From positions 1-37,716 of the forward strand of contig QFQB01000007.1 in assembly GCA_003241475.1 (NCBI GenBank): DNA of 37,716 nucleotides, read 5' to 3'. Positions within the stretch are counted from its first letter, which is position 1. The number at the start of each line of letters is the position of its first letter. The stretch comes from Micavibrio aeruginosavorus (lineage in GTDB: Bacteria > Pseudomonadota > Alphaproteobacteria > Micavibrionales > Micavibrionaceae). This document shows, piece after piece, positions 7,729 through 15,710 of this stretch. The notes under the pieces are model-generated. The model did not search any database. It was given only the letters and a program-made list of their open reading frames with translations, and was not told the origin of the DNA. The translations under genes and the position numbers were made by a program.

Positions 7729-8619
7729 TTATGCCGCAATTGCTTTTTTGGAACGGACGAGGTCTTCGTAGGTTTCGCGCAATTGGCGTGTGACGGGGCC
7801 GACCTTGTATTCCGTGTCGTCGATTTTGCCCACGGCGGTCACTTCGGCAGCTGTGCCGGTCAGGAAGACTTCGTCGGCAGCTTTCAGCTCTTCAGGCGTT
7901 ATGCGGGCTTCTTCGATCGGAAGTTTAAGTTGTTTTGCCAGATCGATCACCGTCTGGCGGGTGAGGCCGTTTAGGAAGCAATCGGGAATAGGGGTTCTGA
8001 TCGCGCCATCCTTGATGACGAAGATATTGGCACCTGTGGCCTCGGCCACAAGGCCGCGATAGTCGAGCATCAGCGCATCAGTGAATCCGTTCGCTTCGGC
8101 GGCGTGTTTGGACATCGTGTGTGTGGCGTACAAGCAGGCGGCTTTGGATTGCGTCGGCGCTGTATCGGGGGCTGGGGCCTTCCATTTTCCGGTCTGCAAC
8201 GAAATGCCTTTTTCGCGCATTTCCGGCGAGAAATAAGATGGCCATTCCCAGCAGGCTATGGCGACATGGGTGAGGGTAGCTTGCGCAGAAATTCCCATTT
8301 GCTCGGAGCCGCGCCATGCAATGGGACGCAGGTAGGCGTCGGTCAATTTGTTAGCCTTTAGGACGTCTTCTTTTGCGGCGCTGATCTCTTCGGATGTCAT
8401 CGTCATTTTCATGTCGATCAGGTCGGCAGAACGGATCAGTCGGTCCGAATGGGCTTTATCTTTAAAAATATTGCCGGAATAACAACGTTCGCCTTCGAAA
8501 ACGGCGGAGGCATAGTGCAGACCATGGGTGAGAACATGGATGTTTGCTTCGCGCCAGGGGAGGATTTTTCCATCCACCCATATAAATCCGTCGCGATCGC
8601 TGAATGCTTTTGTTGTCAT
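7729..8619 (-). CDS. ilvE: Branched-chain amino acid aminotransferase
   Basis: This fold-type IV PLP enzyme does the last step of leucine, isoleucine and valine synthesis using glutamate. The start at 8619 gives 296 residues beginning MTTKAFSDRDGFIWVDGK. A frame open to 8691 would add 24 residues that do not look like the family. Motifs are HYASAVFEGERCYSG (equivalent of the FEG-R-Y block), the PLP lysine in QSKAACLYAT (Lys159, as in E. coli IlvE) and EATGANIFVIKDG. TGTAAEVTAVGKID near the end contributes to phosphate binding. AAGGGTG about eight bases upstream is a weak ribosome site. It is divergent from the response-regulator gene. Confidence 0.94.
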   Translation of the reverse strand: MTTKAFSDRDGFIWVDGKILPWREANIHVLTHGLHYASAVFEGERCYSGNIFKDKAHSDRLIRSADLIDMKMTMTSEEISAAKEDVLKANKLTDAYLRPIAWRGSEQMGISAQATLTHVAIACWEWPSYFSPEMREKGISLQTGKWKAPAPDTAPTQSKAACLYATHTMSKHAAEANGFTDALMLDYRGLVAEATGANIFVIKDGAIRTPIPDCFLNGLTRQTVIDLAKQLKLPIEEARITPEELKAADEVFLTGTAAEVTAVGKIDDTEYKVGPVTRQLRETYEDLVRSKKAIAA

Positions 8620-8684
8620 GGAATACACCCTTATATTTTTTGATTGACCCTTATCTTTCGGCAAAATTGCGCAGAAATCAAGGG

Positions 8685-8709
8685 TTTGCACGGCTTTATA
8701 TTGTGCAAA
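8685..8709. promoter_or_regulatory. Inverted repeat TTTGCAC-N11-GTGCAAA in the ilvE/response-regulator gap
   Basis: TTTGCAC (8685-8691) and GTGCAAA (8703-8709) form a perfect two-half-site inverted repeat with an 11-base AT-rich spacer. It sits 26 bases before the response-regulator start. The layout fits an operator for a dimeric regulator, perhaps the response regulator itself, but no regulator can be named. Confidence 0.4.
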
Positions 8710-8735
8710 ACGGGCATTCCTGATAGGTAAATTGC

Positions 8736-9455
8736 ATGGCAGAGCCTCAAAACCCGCAGGAGTATCAATCGCTTCCCCATATTCTGGTGGTTGACGACGA
8801 CGACCGTATCCGAAGTCTCGTCTCGCGATACCTGAACGAGCACGGGTTCTTGTCCTTTACGGCAGCGGATGCAAAAGAGGCGAAAGAGATATTACAGATC
8901 GGCAACTTTGATGCGCTGGTCGTCGATGTCATGATGCCCGGTCAGGACGGACGATCCCTGACGCGCGAGATCCGCACAAAAAACGACGTGCCCGTTTTGC
9001 TTTTGACGGCGATGGGAGAGGTGGAGGACCGGCTCGACGGCCTGTCGTCCGGCGCGGACGATTACCTGACGAAACCCTTTGACCCGCGTGAACTGGTGCT
9101 TCGGCTACAGGCTATTTTGCGCCGCCGTCCGCAAGAAAAGCTGACCTTTAAACGCTACCGCATCGGGCGCTGGATGTATGATCCGAAGACGCCCGAGCTG
9201 CAGCATGGCGCAGAAGCGGTGCGTTTGACCGATGTGGAAACCAATTTGCTGAATGCGCTGTTGAAGCGGCCCGACACGATCCTGAGCCGCGAGGATTTAG
9301 CGGAAATGTGCGGGGTTGATGCGGGCGAGCGCACGATTGACGTCCAAGTGACTCGTCTGCGCCGCAAGCTGGAAGAGGACTCCAAGGTGCCGCGCTATCT
9401 GCAGACTGTGCGCGGCAAGGGCTATTTGCTGCGGGCGGAAGAGGTGGAGGAATGA
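8736..9455 (+). CDS. OmpR/PhoB-family response regulator
   Basis: This is the DNA-binding half of a two-component system. It has 239 residues with an N-terminal receiver domain (about 14-130). The acidic pocket is VDDDDR, the phospho-acceptor is Asp64 (VVDVMMPGQDG), the conserved Thr is in LLLTAMG, and Lys113 is in TKPFDP. The C-terminal winged helix (about 140-235) shows LTDVETNLLNALLKRP and TIDVQVTRLRRKLEED...VRGKGYLL. It overlaps the kinase gene by four bases (ATGA), so the two are translationally coupled. The stimulus is unknown. An inverted repeat just upstream may be an autoregulatory site. Confidence 0.93.
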   Translation: MAEPQNPQEYQSLPHILVVDDDDRIRSLVSRYLNEHGFLSFTAADAKEAKEILQIGNFDALVVDVMMPGQDGRSLTREIRTKNDVPVLLLTAMGEVEDRLDGLSSGADDYLTKPFDPRELVLRLQAILRRRPQEKLTFKRYRIGRWMYDPKTPELQHGAEAVRLTDVETNLLNALLKRPDTILSREDLAEMCGVDAGERTIDVQVTRLRRKLEEDSKVPRYLQTVRGKGYLLRAEEVEE

Positions 9456-10828
9456 CCCTCAGACGCATCCTTGCGCAAGTGAAAGCGCCTTTGAAAACGG
9501 CGGCCAGAAAATTGCTGCCGCGCTCCTTGATGGCGCGTTCGTTGCTGATCCTCGTCATGCCGATCTTTCTGGTTCAGATCATCACGACCTACATCTTCTT
9601 CGACCGCCACTGGCAGACCATGGGCAACCGCCTAGCCTTTGCCATTGCCGGCGAGATTTCGGTCATGGCTGAAGAGATCGAAAACGACGCTGCGGATGAG
9701 CGGGTTTTTTCAGTAACCAAGCGGGCGGTCTTGCTGGATTTTGCCACGTCTTACAAAAAGGGTAGCGTCCTTCAGCGGATTTTTTACGACAACCGCAAGG
9801 GGTTTCAAAATCCCAGCCGCGAGAACATTATCGCCCAGACTTTGGCCGCCGCCCTCGATGCGCAGGTGAAGCGCCCCTATGACATCAAAATCGACCGGGA
9901 CGAAAAATGGGTGGAAATTTCGGTGCAGCTGAAACAGGGGGTTTTGACCGTTTCCGTGCCGCAGCGGCGGATTTTCTCCTCTACCGGCTATATCGTGCTG
10001 TTGTGGATGGCGGGGTCGTCCATCGTTTTGCTCATTATCGCCACGCTGTTCATGCGCAACCAGATTCGTCCGATACGGCGGCTGGCCATTGCGGCGGAAC
10101 GTTTCGGCAAAGGGCGGGATGTGCCGTTTTTCAAGATCGAGGGGGCGCGGGAAGTGCGGCAGGCCGCCCGCGCTTTCGTTGAGATGAAAAGCCGCCTACA
10201 ACGCCAGATCCAGCAACGCACGGCTATGCTGGCCGGGGTGAGCCACGATCTTCGCACCCCTTTAACGCGCATGAAGCTACAACTTGAAATGATGGGGGGC
10301 GGGGCGGAAATCTCGGACCTGAAAAAAGACGTCTCGGACATGGAAAAGATGATCGGCGCCTATCTGGAATTTGCGCGCGGCGAAGGCGGAGAAGAGCCTA
10401 TCCGCACAAATCTCAATGTCTTGATAGGGCACCTTGCACAAAGCATGAACCGCGAGGAGCAGCGCGTTCACGCGAACGTACCTTCCGATCTGGAACTATC
10501 CTTGCGTCCTGTCGCGTTCGAGCGGTGTCTGGGCAACCTTCTGGGCAACGCGTTGAAGTACGGCAAGACCGCATGGATTTCCGCACAAAAATTCGGCGAT
10601 GCGGTCGAGATTTGCGTCGATGACGACGGCCCCGGCATTCCGGTCGAACAATACGAGGATGTGTTCAAGCCGTTCTTCCGCGGCGAGGAATCGCGCAATG
10701 CCAAAACCGGCGGGGTGGGGCTGGGGCTTCCTATTGTGCAGGATATCGTCCACGCGCACGGGGGGCAAATCTGGCTGGATGACAGCCCCCGAGGCGGTTT
10801 GCGGGTGGTCATAGATCTGCCGGTTTAA
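9452..10828 (+). CDS. EnvZ-like sensor histidine kinase
   Basis: This is the membrane sensor partner of the response regulator upstream, 458 residues long. There are two membrane segments, near residues 29-49 (LLILVMPIFLVQIITTYIFF) and 178-200, with a periplasmic domain of about 130 residues between. HAMP follows from about 201 (RNQIRPIRRLAIAAERFGKG). The H-box is AGVSHDLRTPLTRMKLQLEM with phospho-acceptor His265. The HATPase domain shows GNLLGNALKYGK (N-box), VDDDGPGIP (G1) and GGVGLGLPIVQDIVHAHGG (G2). The start overlaps the regulator stop by four bases. Its stop codon shares two bases with that of the convergent csaA-like gene. The signal sensed is not evident. Confidence 0.93.
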   Translation: MTLRRILAQVKAPLKTAARKLLPRSLMARSLLILVMPIFLVQIITTYIFFDRHWQTMGNRLAFAIAGEISVMAEEIENDAADERVFSVTKRAVLLDFATSYKKGSVLQRIFYDNRKGFQNPSRENIIAQTLAAALDAQVKRPYDIKIDRDEKWVEISVQLKQGVLTVSVPQRRIFSSTGYIVLLWMAGSSIVLLIIATLFMRNQIRPIRRLAIAAERFGKGRDVPFFKIEGAREVRQAARAFVEMKSRLQRQIQQRTAMLAGVSHDLRTPLTRMKLQLEMMGGGAEISDLKKDVSDMEKMIGAYLEFARGEGGEEPIRTNLNVLIGHLAQSMNREEQRVHANVPSDLELSLRPVAFERCLGNLLGNALKYGKTAWISAQKFGDAVEICVDDDGPGIPVEQYEDVFKPFFRGEESRNAKTGGVGLGLPIVQDIVHAHGGQIWLDDSPRGGLRVVIDLPV

Positions 10829-11178
10829 TAGAGCTTGCCGCCCAGCGGAATGTCTTTGTCGGGCGAGAACAGGGTCACATTGCCTTGGGCGTCGGGAAAT
10901 CCAAGCACGAGAATTTCGGACATGTATTTGCCAATCTGGCGCGGCGGGAAATTGACCACAGCGGCTACCAGCTTTCCCTTTAATGCGTCATGCGTGTAGT
11001 TGACGGTGACCTGCGCGGACGTCTTTTTGATGCCGAGTCCGGGACCAAAATCGACCCATAGCTTGAAGGCCGGTTTGCGCGCTTCGGGGAAGTCCTGCAC
11101 ATCGACGATGCGGCCGACGCGGATATCGACTTTTTCAAAATCGGCATAATCTATTGGCATTGCGGTATGATCGTTCAT
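10825..11178 (-). CDS. csaA: CsaA-like tRNA-binding domain protein
   Basis: This single OB-fold tRNA-binding domain protein is related to CsaA, Trbp111 and EMAPII. Such proteins bind tRNA or act as secretion-linked chaperones. With the start at 11178 it has 117 residues. Motifs are DFEKVDIRVGRIVDVQDFPEARKPAFKL at 12-39 (given here by its family shape), IKKTSAQVTVNY, LVAAVVNFPPRQIGKYMSEILVLGF and PLGGKLY. The start is set by GAGG six bases upstream; ATGs at 11190 and 11160 are alternatives. The frame stays open further upstream only as a shadow of the phasin gene. A phasin terminator lies just before it, so it may be expressed by read-through. Confidence 0.88.
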   Translation of the reverse strand: MNDHTAMPIDYADFEKVDIRVGRIVDVQDFPEARKPAFKLWVDFGPGLGIKKTSAQVTVNYTHDALKGKLVAAVVNFPPRQIGKYMSEILVLGFPDAQGNVTLFSPDKDIPLGGKLY

Positions 11179-11194
11179 GGGGCGCCTCATAGAA

Positions 11195-11217
11195 AAGGCC
11201 GCCCCGAAAGGCGGCCC
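11195..11217 (-). terminator. Rho-independent terminator of the phasin gene
   Basis: GGCCGCC (11197-11203) pairs with GGCGGCC (11210-11216) around a 6-base loop. On the minus strand TTTT follows the stem. It lies about 20 bases after the phasin stop codon. Confidence 0.75.
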
Positions 11218-11236
11218 TAAAATAGATTTGGGATTG

Positions 11237-11692
11237 CTAAGCCGAAGCCTTGGCTTTCTTGGCGGTCGCCTTGATTTCGCCGAGGGTCGCGACAACGCGG
11301 TCGTTGATAACTTCAGCGGCGTCACTGGCGCATTTCTGGGCCATTTCGACCAGTTCCTGCGCATTGTGAACGGACGTTTCGTAAGAGGTTTTCAGCAATT
11401 CGGTTTGTTTGGCGAATTTGCTTTCCGGCGTGCCTTCGGTGAAGGTTTCGCGGGCTAGGCTGGAATTGTCCTGCACAAATTGAGAAACCATTTCCGTCTG
11501 ACGGGCGGCGATGGCTTGCCAGCCTTGTAGGGCGCGCTGGTTGGCTTCGGTCAGCGCCTGAAAGTTTTTACGCTGTGCGTCCAAAATGGTTTTGAAGTCG
11601 AAAGGGTAGCCAGTCGGCACAGTGTTCAACATCTGTTTTAGCGTCGTCTGGGCATCGCTGAAAAAACCTTCGGCGGAATTTTTATGCTGCAT
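11237..11692 (-). CDS. phaP: Phasin (PHA granule-associated protein)
   Basis: Phasins coat polyhydroxybutyrate granules and control their number and size. This one has 151 residues, is almost wholly helical and fits the Phasin_2 pattern: FDFKTILDAQRKNFQALTEANQRALQGWQAIAARQ, then a long amphipathic helix, and a Lys/Ala-rich tail (KATAKKAKASA) common to granule proteins. CAGGAG sits about eight bases before the ATG. The start codon lies in the middle of CTGCATGGCAG, a possible PhaR operator. It is 15 kb from the phaRCAB genes in this window. Confidence 0.88.
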   Translation of the reverse strand: MQHKNSAEGFFSDAQTTLKQMLNTVPTGYPFDFKTILDAQRKNFQALTEANQRALQGWQAIAARQTEMVSQFVQDNSSLARETFTEGTPESKFAKQTELLKTSYETSVHNAQELVEMAQKCASDAAEVINDRVVATLGEIKATAKKAKASA

Positions 11693-11697
11693 GGCAG
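11687..11697. promoter_or_regulatory. Possible PhaR operator on the phasin start codon
   Basis: CTGC-N3-GCAG is a perfect palindrome centred on the start codon. The form CTGC-N3-GCAG has been reported for PhaR binding in Rhodobacter. PhaR is encoded in this window, and phasin genes are its classic targets. Assignment is by motif only. Confidence 0.5.
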
Positions 11698-11724
11698 TTC
11701 TCTCCTGAAATGATCTTGGTCATC

Positions 11725-11753
11725 AAATTATGTTTTTTGTGCACCACGGTCAA
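11725..11753 (-). promoter_or_regulatory. Phasin promoter
   Basis: On the minus strand TTGACC (11753-11748) and TAATTT (11730-11725) are 17 bases apart. GTGCAC, a palindrome, lies in the spacer at 11739-11744. The resulting leader is about 25 bases and holds the AGGAG ribosome site. Confidence 0.55.
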
Positions 11754-11909
11754 GCGATTCGTTAATTTGGGTACACAAGGGTAACCCGCCAGCGAAGGAT
11801 AGGTTCCGCAAAAAGAAAAAACAGGGGCGTATTAGGACTTATTTAACCTATTTTCGGCATTGTTTAGGGTGGAGAAATTTCTTTTTGCGTTGCAACAGCG
11901 CGGGGATAT

Positions 11910-14429
11910 ATGTCAATTATCGGGAATGACAATTTGAAGGGACCTGTAGACGTCCCGGAAAGGCCTGGCCTGCGTCCAGGCTGGATGTCAGGCAACATGG
12001 CGCAGATCATGGTATTCCTGAACGGCCTGATCCTGACTTTTACCGCGTTCGCCACTTTAAATGTATTCATTCATCAGATCGTCGAAGAGCGTCTGAACTT
12101 TATTGCCAATGAGGCGCACGAACATTTTCTGGAGCGTTTTGCTTATCTCGAAAGTGGGATAGGAGGGGCGTCGAACGCTATTTCATTGTTCGGAGCGGCA
12201 GATTCTGCCAAGGCCGCCGAAACCATCCTGCAATCCTCTTACAAGCAATATTATAACAGCATTATCTGGCTTGAGGGCGTTGGTCCCGAGCGTTATATCT
12301 CGCGCCCGCTTTTTGGTGCGAAGGAGCAGGCCACGGCCACGGGTGCCTTGGCTAAGCAAGTGATCGAAAAGATCAATCGTGTAAAACAGGGCGCCCAGTT
12401 TGTAGGGCTGTTTGGTCCGTCACGAATGGACGGTAGTACGCCTTTCGTTTTGGCGCAACGTGTCGAGCGCGCCAATGGTCTGTCGGATATCGTTTTCGGC
12501 ATGGCAGACTTGATGGGGCCGGTAGAGCAAAAGTTTTTTGACAGTCGTAAGACTATTCAGACAGTCACGTTGGTCGATGCGGCCGAGGGGGTCAGCTTTT
12601 TAACCTTCAGACGAACGGACGATGAAGTTATCAAACCGTTTTCGTTGCAATATGAACTGACATTCGCAGGCCGAAAAATCAGCATGGGTATAACGGTCAG
12701 CTTGAGCAAGCGCGAGACATTCCTGCAAAAAATCCCGATGCTGATGTTTTTGTTCGGCCTCACTTTAACGCTGATCGGAACGCTGTATGTCCGCAACAAC
12801 CAGAAGCAGGCATTGAGGCTGTCCTATATCAATAGGGAATTGGGGCACAAAAACGATGAATTGAAACATGAGGTTGTGGAGCGTGAAAAGCTTTATCAGG
12901 CTTTGCGCCGTGCGGAAAAAGAGAACCGCGCCGTCATTGACGCGGTCAGCGATATTATCTTTGAAACTTCTACGGAAGGGGACATTCTCTTCTTGAACGA
13001 CACATGGCAGAAGATCACCGGTTTCTCTGCGGAGCGTTCCTTGGGGCGCAACATTTTTGACCTCTTGTATATGCAGGATCAGGCCGAACAGCGCAACAAT
13101 CTGGCCATGCTGGTCAAAGGGCGCAGGCAAGCCTACCGCGCTTTTACCCGTCTTCGCACGGCAGATGGTACATTCCGCGCTGTGGAATTGGCGGTCTCTA
13201 TGTTGCGTCAGGACGAGAACAAGGATATGCGCGTCGTTGGAACCATCACCGATGTGGAAGAGCGCCGCCGCGCCGAACGTGCGCTTTCCGAAGCGGAAAA
13301 AAAATACCGCGCTATCGTTGAAAACGCAGCATCCGGTATTTATCAGGTTACACCAGAAGGGGTGTATTTGTCGGCCAACCCCGCTATGGCGGCCATCATG
13401 GGGTATGAGACATCCGAAGAAATTCTGCGCGATGTCCGCAACGCTAACACCGATATTTATGTCCATCCACGCGAACGGGAACGCCAACTCCGCGACGCCT
13501 TGCGTTCCGGTAGCACGACAAGCGAATGTCAGGTCCGCCGCAGGGATGGCACGGTTATCTGGGTGCAGGAAAACTTGCGTGCCGTTCGGGACGATCAGGA
13601 CCAGTTGATTTTTTACGAAGGTAGCATGGATGACATCACGCAACGCAAGCTGACAGAAATCGCGTTGCGTGAGGCGAAGGTTGAATCCGATTTGGCATAC
13701 CGCTCCAAATCCGAATTTCTAGCCAACATGTCCCATGAACTACGCACGCCGCTGAACGCCATTATCGGCTTTTCCGACATCATCCAGAACCAAGCGTTCG
13801 GCGAAGTGGGACGTGCTGAATATCTGGATTACGCCCGCGATATCAATTCGAGCGGTAAGCGATTGCTGCAGGTCATCAACGATATTCTCGATATGTCGCG
13901 GATCGAGGCCGGCGAGCGCCAGTTAAACGAGGGCGTGGTCGATCTGCACAAAACCGTTCTCGCCAGTCTTGAAATGCTTGGTCCGAAAATCGAGGCGAAC
14001 CGCATGATCGTCTCCAATTATGTGGGCGCGGACACCGCCAAGCTGATCGGCGAGGGGCATGCCATCAAGCAGATGCTCATCAATCTTTTGTCCAATGCTG
14101 TGAAATACACGGCCGAAGGCGGGCGCATCTCCATTCATGCCGATGTGGATGATTTCGGCCAGATGCAGATTTCCGTCACGGATACAGGTATCGGTTTGAC
14201 GGACGAGGAAATTGAAAAGGCTCTTTCGCCGTTCGGGCAAGTCAACACCGCGCTCAATAAGGCGGAATCCGGCACGGGCCTCGGTCTGACGTTGGTACAG
14301 TCCCTGATGGCTCTTCATGGCGGCTCGTTCGAGCTGTTCTCCCAGAAGGGGATAGGCACCACGGCAACCTTGATCTTTCCGCCCAAGCGCGTCTCCCAGC
14401 AGCAAGCCAAAACGCCGGAGCGGGTTTAG
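11910..14429 (+). CDS. Membrane PAS-domain sensor histidine kinase
   Basis: This is an 839-residue orphan kinase with no response regulator next to it. A cytoplasmic N-terminus is followed by a membrane helix at about 32-55, then an extracytoplasmic sensor domain to about 270 (CHASE-like by layout only) and a second helix at about 275-294. A short coiled coil leads into PAS/PAC domains at about 338-455 and 466-590. HisKA shows SEFLANMSHELRTPLNAIIGF with phospho-acceptor His609. HATPase has LLSNAVKYTAEGG (N-box), VTDTGIGLTDEEI (G1) and SGTGLGLTLVQSLMALHGG (G2). No receiver domain is attached. The ATG follows GGGGATAT. PleC/DivJ-like alphaproteobacterial kinases have a similar catalytic core, but the signal is unknown. 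Confidence 0.92.
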   Translation: MSIIGNDNLKGPVDVPERPGLRPGWMSGNMAQIMVFLNGLILTFTAFATLNVFIHQIVEERLNFIANEAHEHFLERFAYLESGIGGASNAISLFGAADSAKAAETILQSSYKQYYNSIIWLEGVGPERYISRPLFGAKEQATATGALAKQVIEKINRVKQGAQFVGLFGPSRMDGSTPFVLAQRVERANGLSDIVFGMADLMGPVEQKFFDSRKTIQTVTLVDAAEGVSFLTFRRTDDEVIKPFSLQYELTFAGRKISMGITVSLSKRETFLQKIPMLMFLFGLTLTLIGTLYVRNNQKQALRLSYINRELGHKNDELKHEVVEREKLYQALRRAEKENRAVIDAVSDIIFETSTEGDILFLNDTWQKITGFSAERSLGRNIFDLLYMQDQAEQRNNLAMLVKGRRQAYRAFTRLRTADGTFRAVELAVSMLRQDENKDMRVVGTITDVEERRRAERALSEAEKKYRAIVENAASGIYQVTPEGVYLSANPAMAAIMGYETSEEILRDVRNANTDIYVHPRERERQLRDALRSGSTTSECQVRRRDGTVIWVQENLRAVRDDQDQLIFYEGSMDDITQRKLTEIALREAKVESDLAYRSKSEFLANMSHELRTPLNAIIGFSDIIQNQAFGEVGRAEYLDYARDINSSGKRLLQVINDILDMSRIEAGERQLNEGVVDLHKTVLASLEMLGPKIEANRMIVSNYVGADTAKLIGEGHAIKQMLINLLSNAVKYTAEGGRISIHADVDDFGQMQISVTDTGIGLTDEEIEKALSPFGQVNTALNKAESGTGLGLTLVQSLMALHGGSFELFSQKGIGTTATLIFPPKRVSQQQAKTPERV

Positions 14430-14466
14430 CATTATTCCTTCGTAAAAAGTGGTGTTGCTCTTTTTA

Positions 14467-14494
14467 TTGACATAAGTGTAAAAAGCTTTACAGT
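14467..14494 (+). promoter_or_regulatory. Promoter for the 14538 gene
   Basis: A perfect TTGACA (14467-14472) and TACAGT (14489-14494) are 16 bases apart, giving a leader of roughly 35-40 bases. Confidence 0.6.
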
Positions 14495-14537
14495 TACCTG
14501 CATTCTGTCAATTTATAGGAAGCTGGAGTGGATGATT

Positions 14538-15065
14538 ATGGCTTATTATACTAGGACTAGCGACGGCGATGATCCTTATGGGGATTACGATGGTTCCCCG
14601 TCATGGGATAATTCGGTGTCTTCCTATGATACCGACTATGAACCAAGTCCCTCTTTGAAAAAGCCTTCTTTTGACTGGCGTGAGGCCGGAGCTGGGGCTT
14701 TAAACGTGCTGGTTGTCCAAGCTGGCGGCGCGGCTTTTGGCGGACTCTTGAATTCAGCACATAGCGCCGCACAAGGGGCGTTCTGGGGCGCAGTCGTGAC
14801 CGGCGTCTACGGCGCGTTCGCTTTCTCGCTTGATGCCGATCGTGAAAGCCGCATAGGGGTTCTGGGCGTTGTGGCGGCAGAATTTGCACTCGCGGGCGCT
14901 GGAGCTTATTACAATGTTCCCAGTGCTGTCTTTCAGCCTGCAGAGACATTTTCACTGATGCGTCCTTCTGAAGAAGTCGCTAAGGAGCAATCCGTCAAAA
15001 TAGAGCGGGACAATGCCGGTAAAACTGTCGCAGCGACAGTAGCGCTTGCACCAAAACCCCTTTAA
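14538..15065 (+). CDS. Hypothetical glycine/alanine-rich membrane protein
   Basis: I do not recognise this 175-residue protein. The start 14538 is chosen because GGAG (14525-14528) lies nine bases upstream; ATG 14532 would be only three bases from it. The first ~45 residues are polar, acidic and rich in Tyr, Ser and Pro (DGDDPYGDYDGSPSWDN). Two or three hydrophobic Gly/Ala-rich segments then follow, around residues 51-72, 79-97 and 106-124, with GxxxG-like spacing. The tail is polar and Lys/Ala-rich. It has its own strong promoter and converges on recX. It could be an inner-membrane protein with a cytoplasmic acidic tail; no role is inferred. Confidence 0.6.
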   Translation: MAYYTRTSDGDDPYGDYDGSPSWDNSVSSYDTDYEPSPSLKKPSFDWREAGAGALNVLVVQAGGAAFGGLLNSAHSAAQGAFWGAVVTGVYGAFAFSLDADRESRIGVLGVVAAEFALAGAGAYYNVPSAVFQPAETFSLMRPSEEVAKEQSVKIERDNAGKTVAATVALAPKPL

Positions 15066-15691
15066 ATTCGCATAGAAGAAAGCCAGCCATTGGCTTCTTC
15101 TTCATCCATCCCCAATGCCTTTTGCGCGATATCGAAGCCGAAGCCCGCGCGGGCGAGGGCGGCCAATTCCTTGTTTTTATCGAAGTCTCCTTCGCGGCGG
15201 AACGGGCCGAGCTTCTTGCGGCGTGCGAGCTTTAGAGCGGCTGTTAAATCGCCGTTTGCTACGCCAGTGTCTTCATCGTAATCACGCAAAACAGTCAGAA
15301 TGTTTTCCTGCGCCAATCCTTTTTGCTGCAGTTTGGAGAGGATCGCCTGTTTTGAGAGGCCACGGCGTCGCAGAGAATTCACCATACCGCCCAAATACAT
15401 TTCATCGTTTAAAAGCCCCATGCGCACGAAGGCTTCAACGGTCTTGTCGAGCAAGGAAATACAGTCTTCTTTTGGCTGATCCTTATGGTAATTGCAGGAG
15501 CGGTCGATCTTGCGGCCCATGATACGCCGGAAATGAGGGGTGCTGGTCGGGAAACGCTGCAGATAGGCCAAACCGGAATTATAGAGGTATTTTTCCGTGA
15601 TCTTCTTCGGGGGCTTTTTTTCACGCCTGCGGTTGCCGCGCTTGATATTTTCCGGCTCTGCCATATGTTGGCTGTCAGTATTTTCCTGCAT
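15062..15691 (-). CDS. recX: RecX-family regulatory protein
   Basis: RecX proteins bind RecA filaments and limit recombinase activity. The protein is about 209 residues from the chosen start at 15691, where GGTGAT lies four bases upstream. The ATG at 15712 is the alternative, giving 216, but its GGGAG is only two bases away. A basic N-terminal tail (KRGNRRREKKPPKK) precedes the helical repeats: YLYNSGLAYLQRFP, VEAFVRMGLLNDEMYLGGMVNSLRRRGLSKQAI and ALKLARRKKLGPFR...LARAGFGFDIAQKAL. The second and third are the recognisable RecX core. It is not next to recA here. It is divergent from the ABC permease gene, and the two possible starts (15712/15711) overlap. Confidence 0.85.
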   Translation of the reverse strand: MQENTDSQHMAEPENIKRGNRRREKKPPKKITEKYLYNSGLAYLQRFPTSTPHFRRIMGRKIDRSCNYHKDQPKEDCISLLDKTVEAFVRMGLLNDEMYLGGMVNSLRRRGLSKQAILSKLQQKGLAQENILTVLRDYDEDTGVANGDLTAALKLARRKKLGPFRREGDFDKNKELAALARAGFGFDIAQKALGMDEEEANGWLSSMRI

Positions 15692-15710
15692 TTTATCACC
15701 GGATGTGTTC

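Noticed and set aside
15597..15710. N-terminal extension of the ABC permease from 15597
   Set aside because: These bases are antisense to the conserved part of recX, and the added residues do not look like the family.
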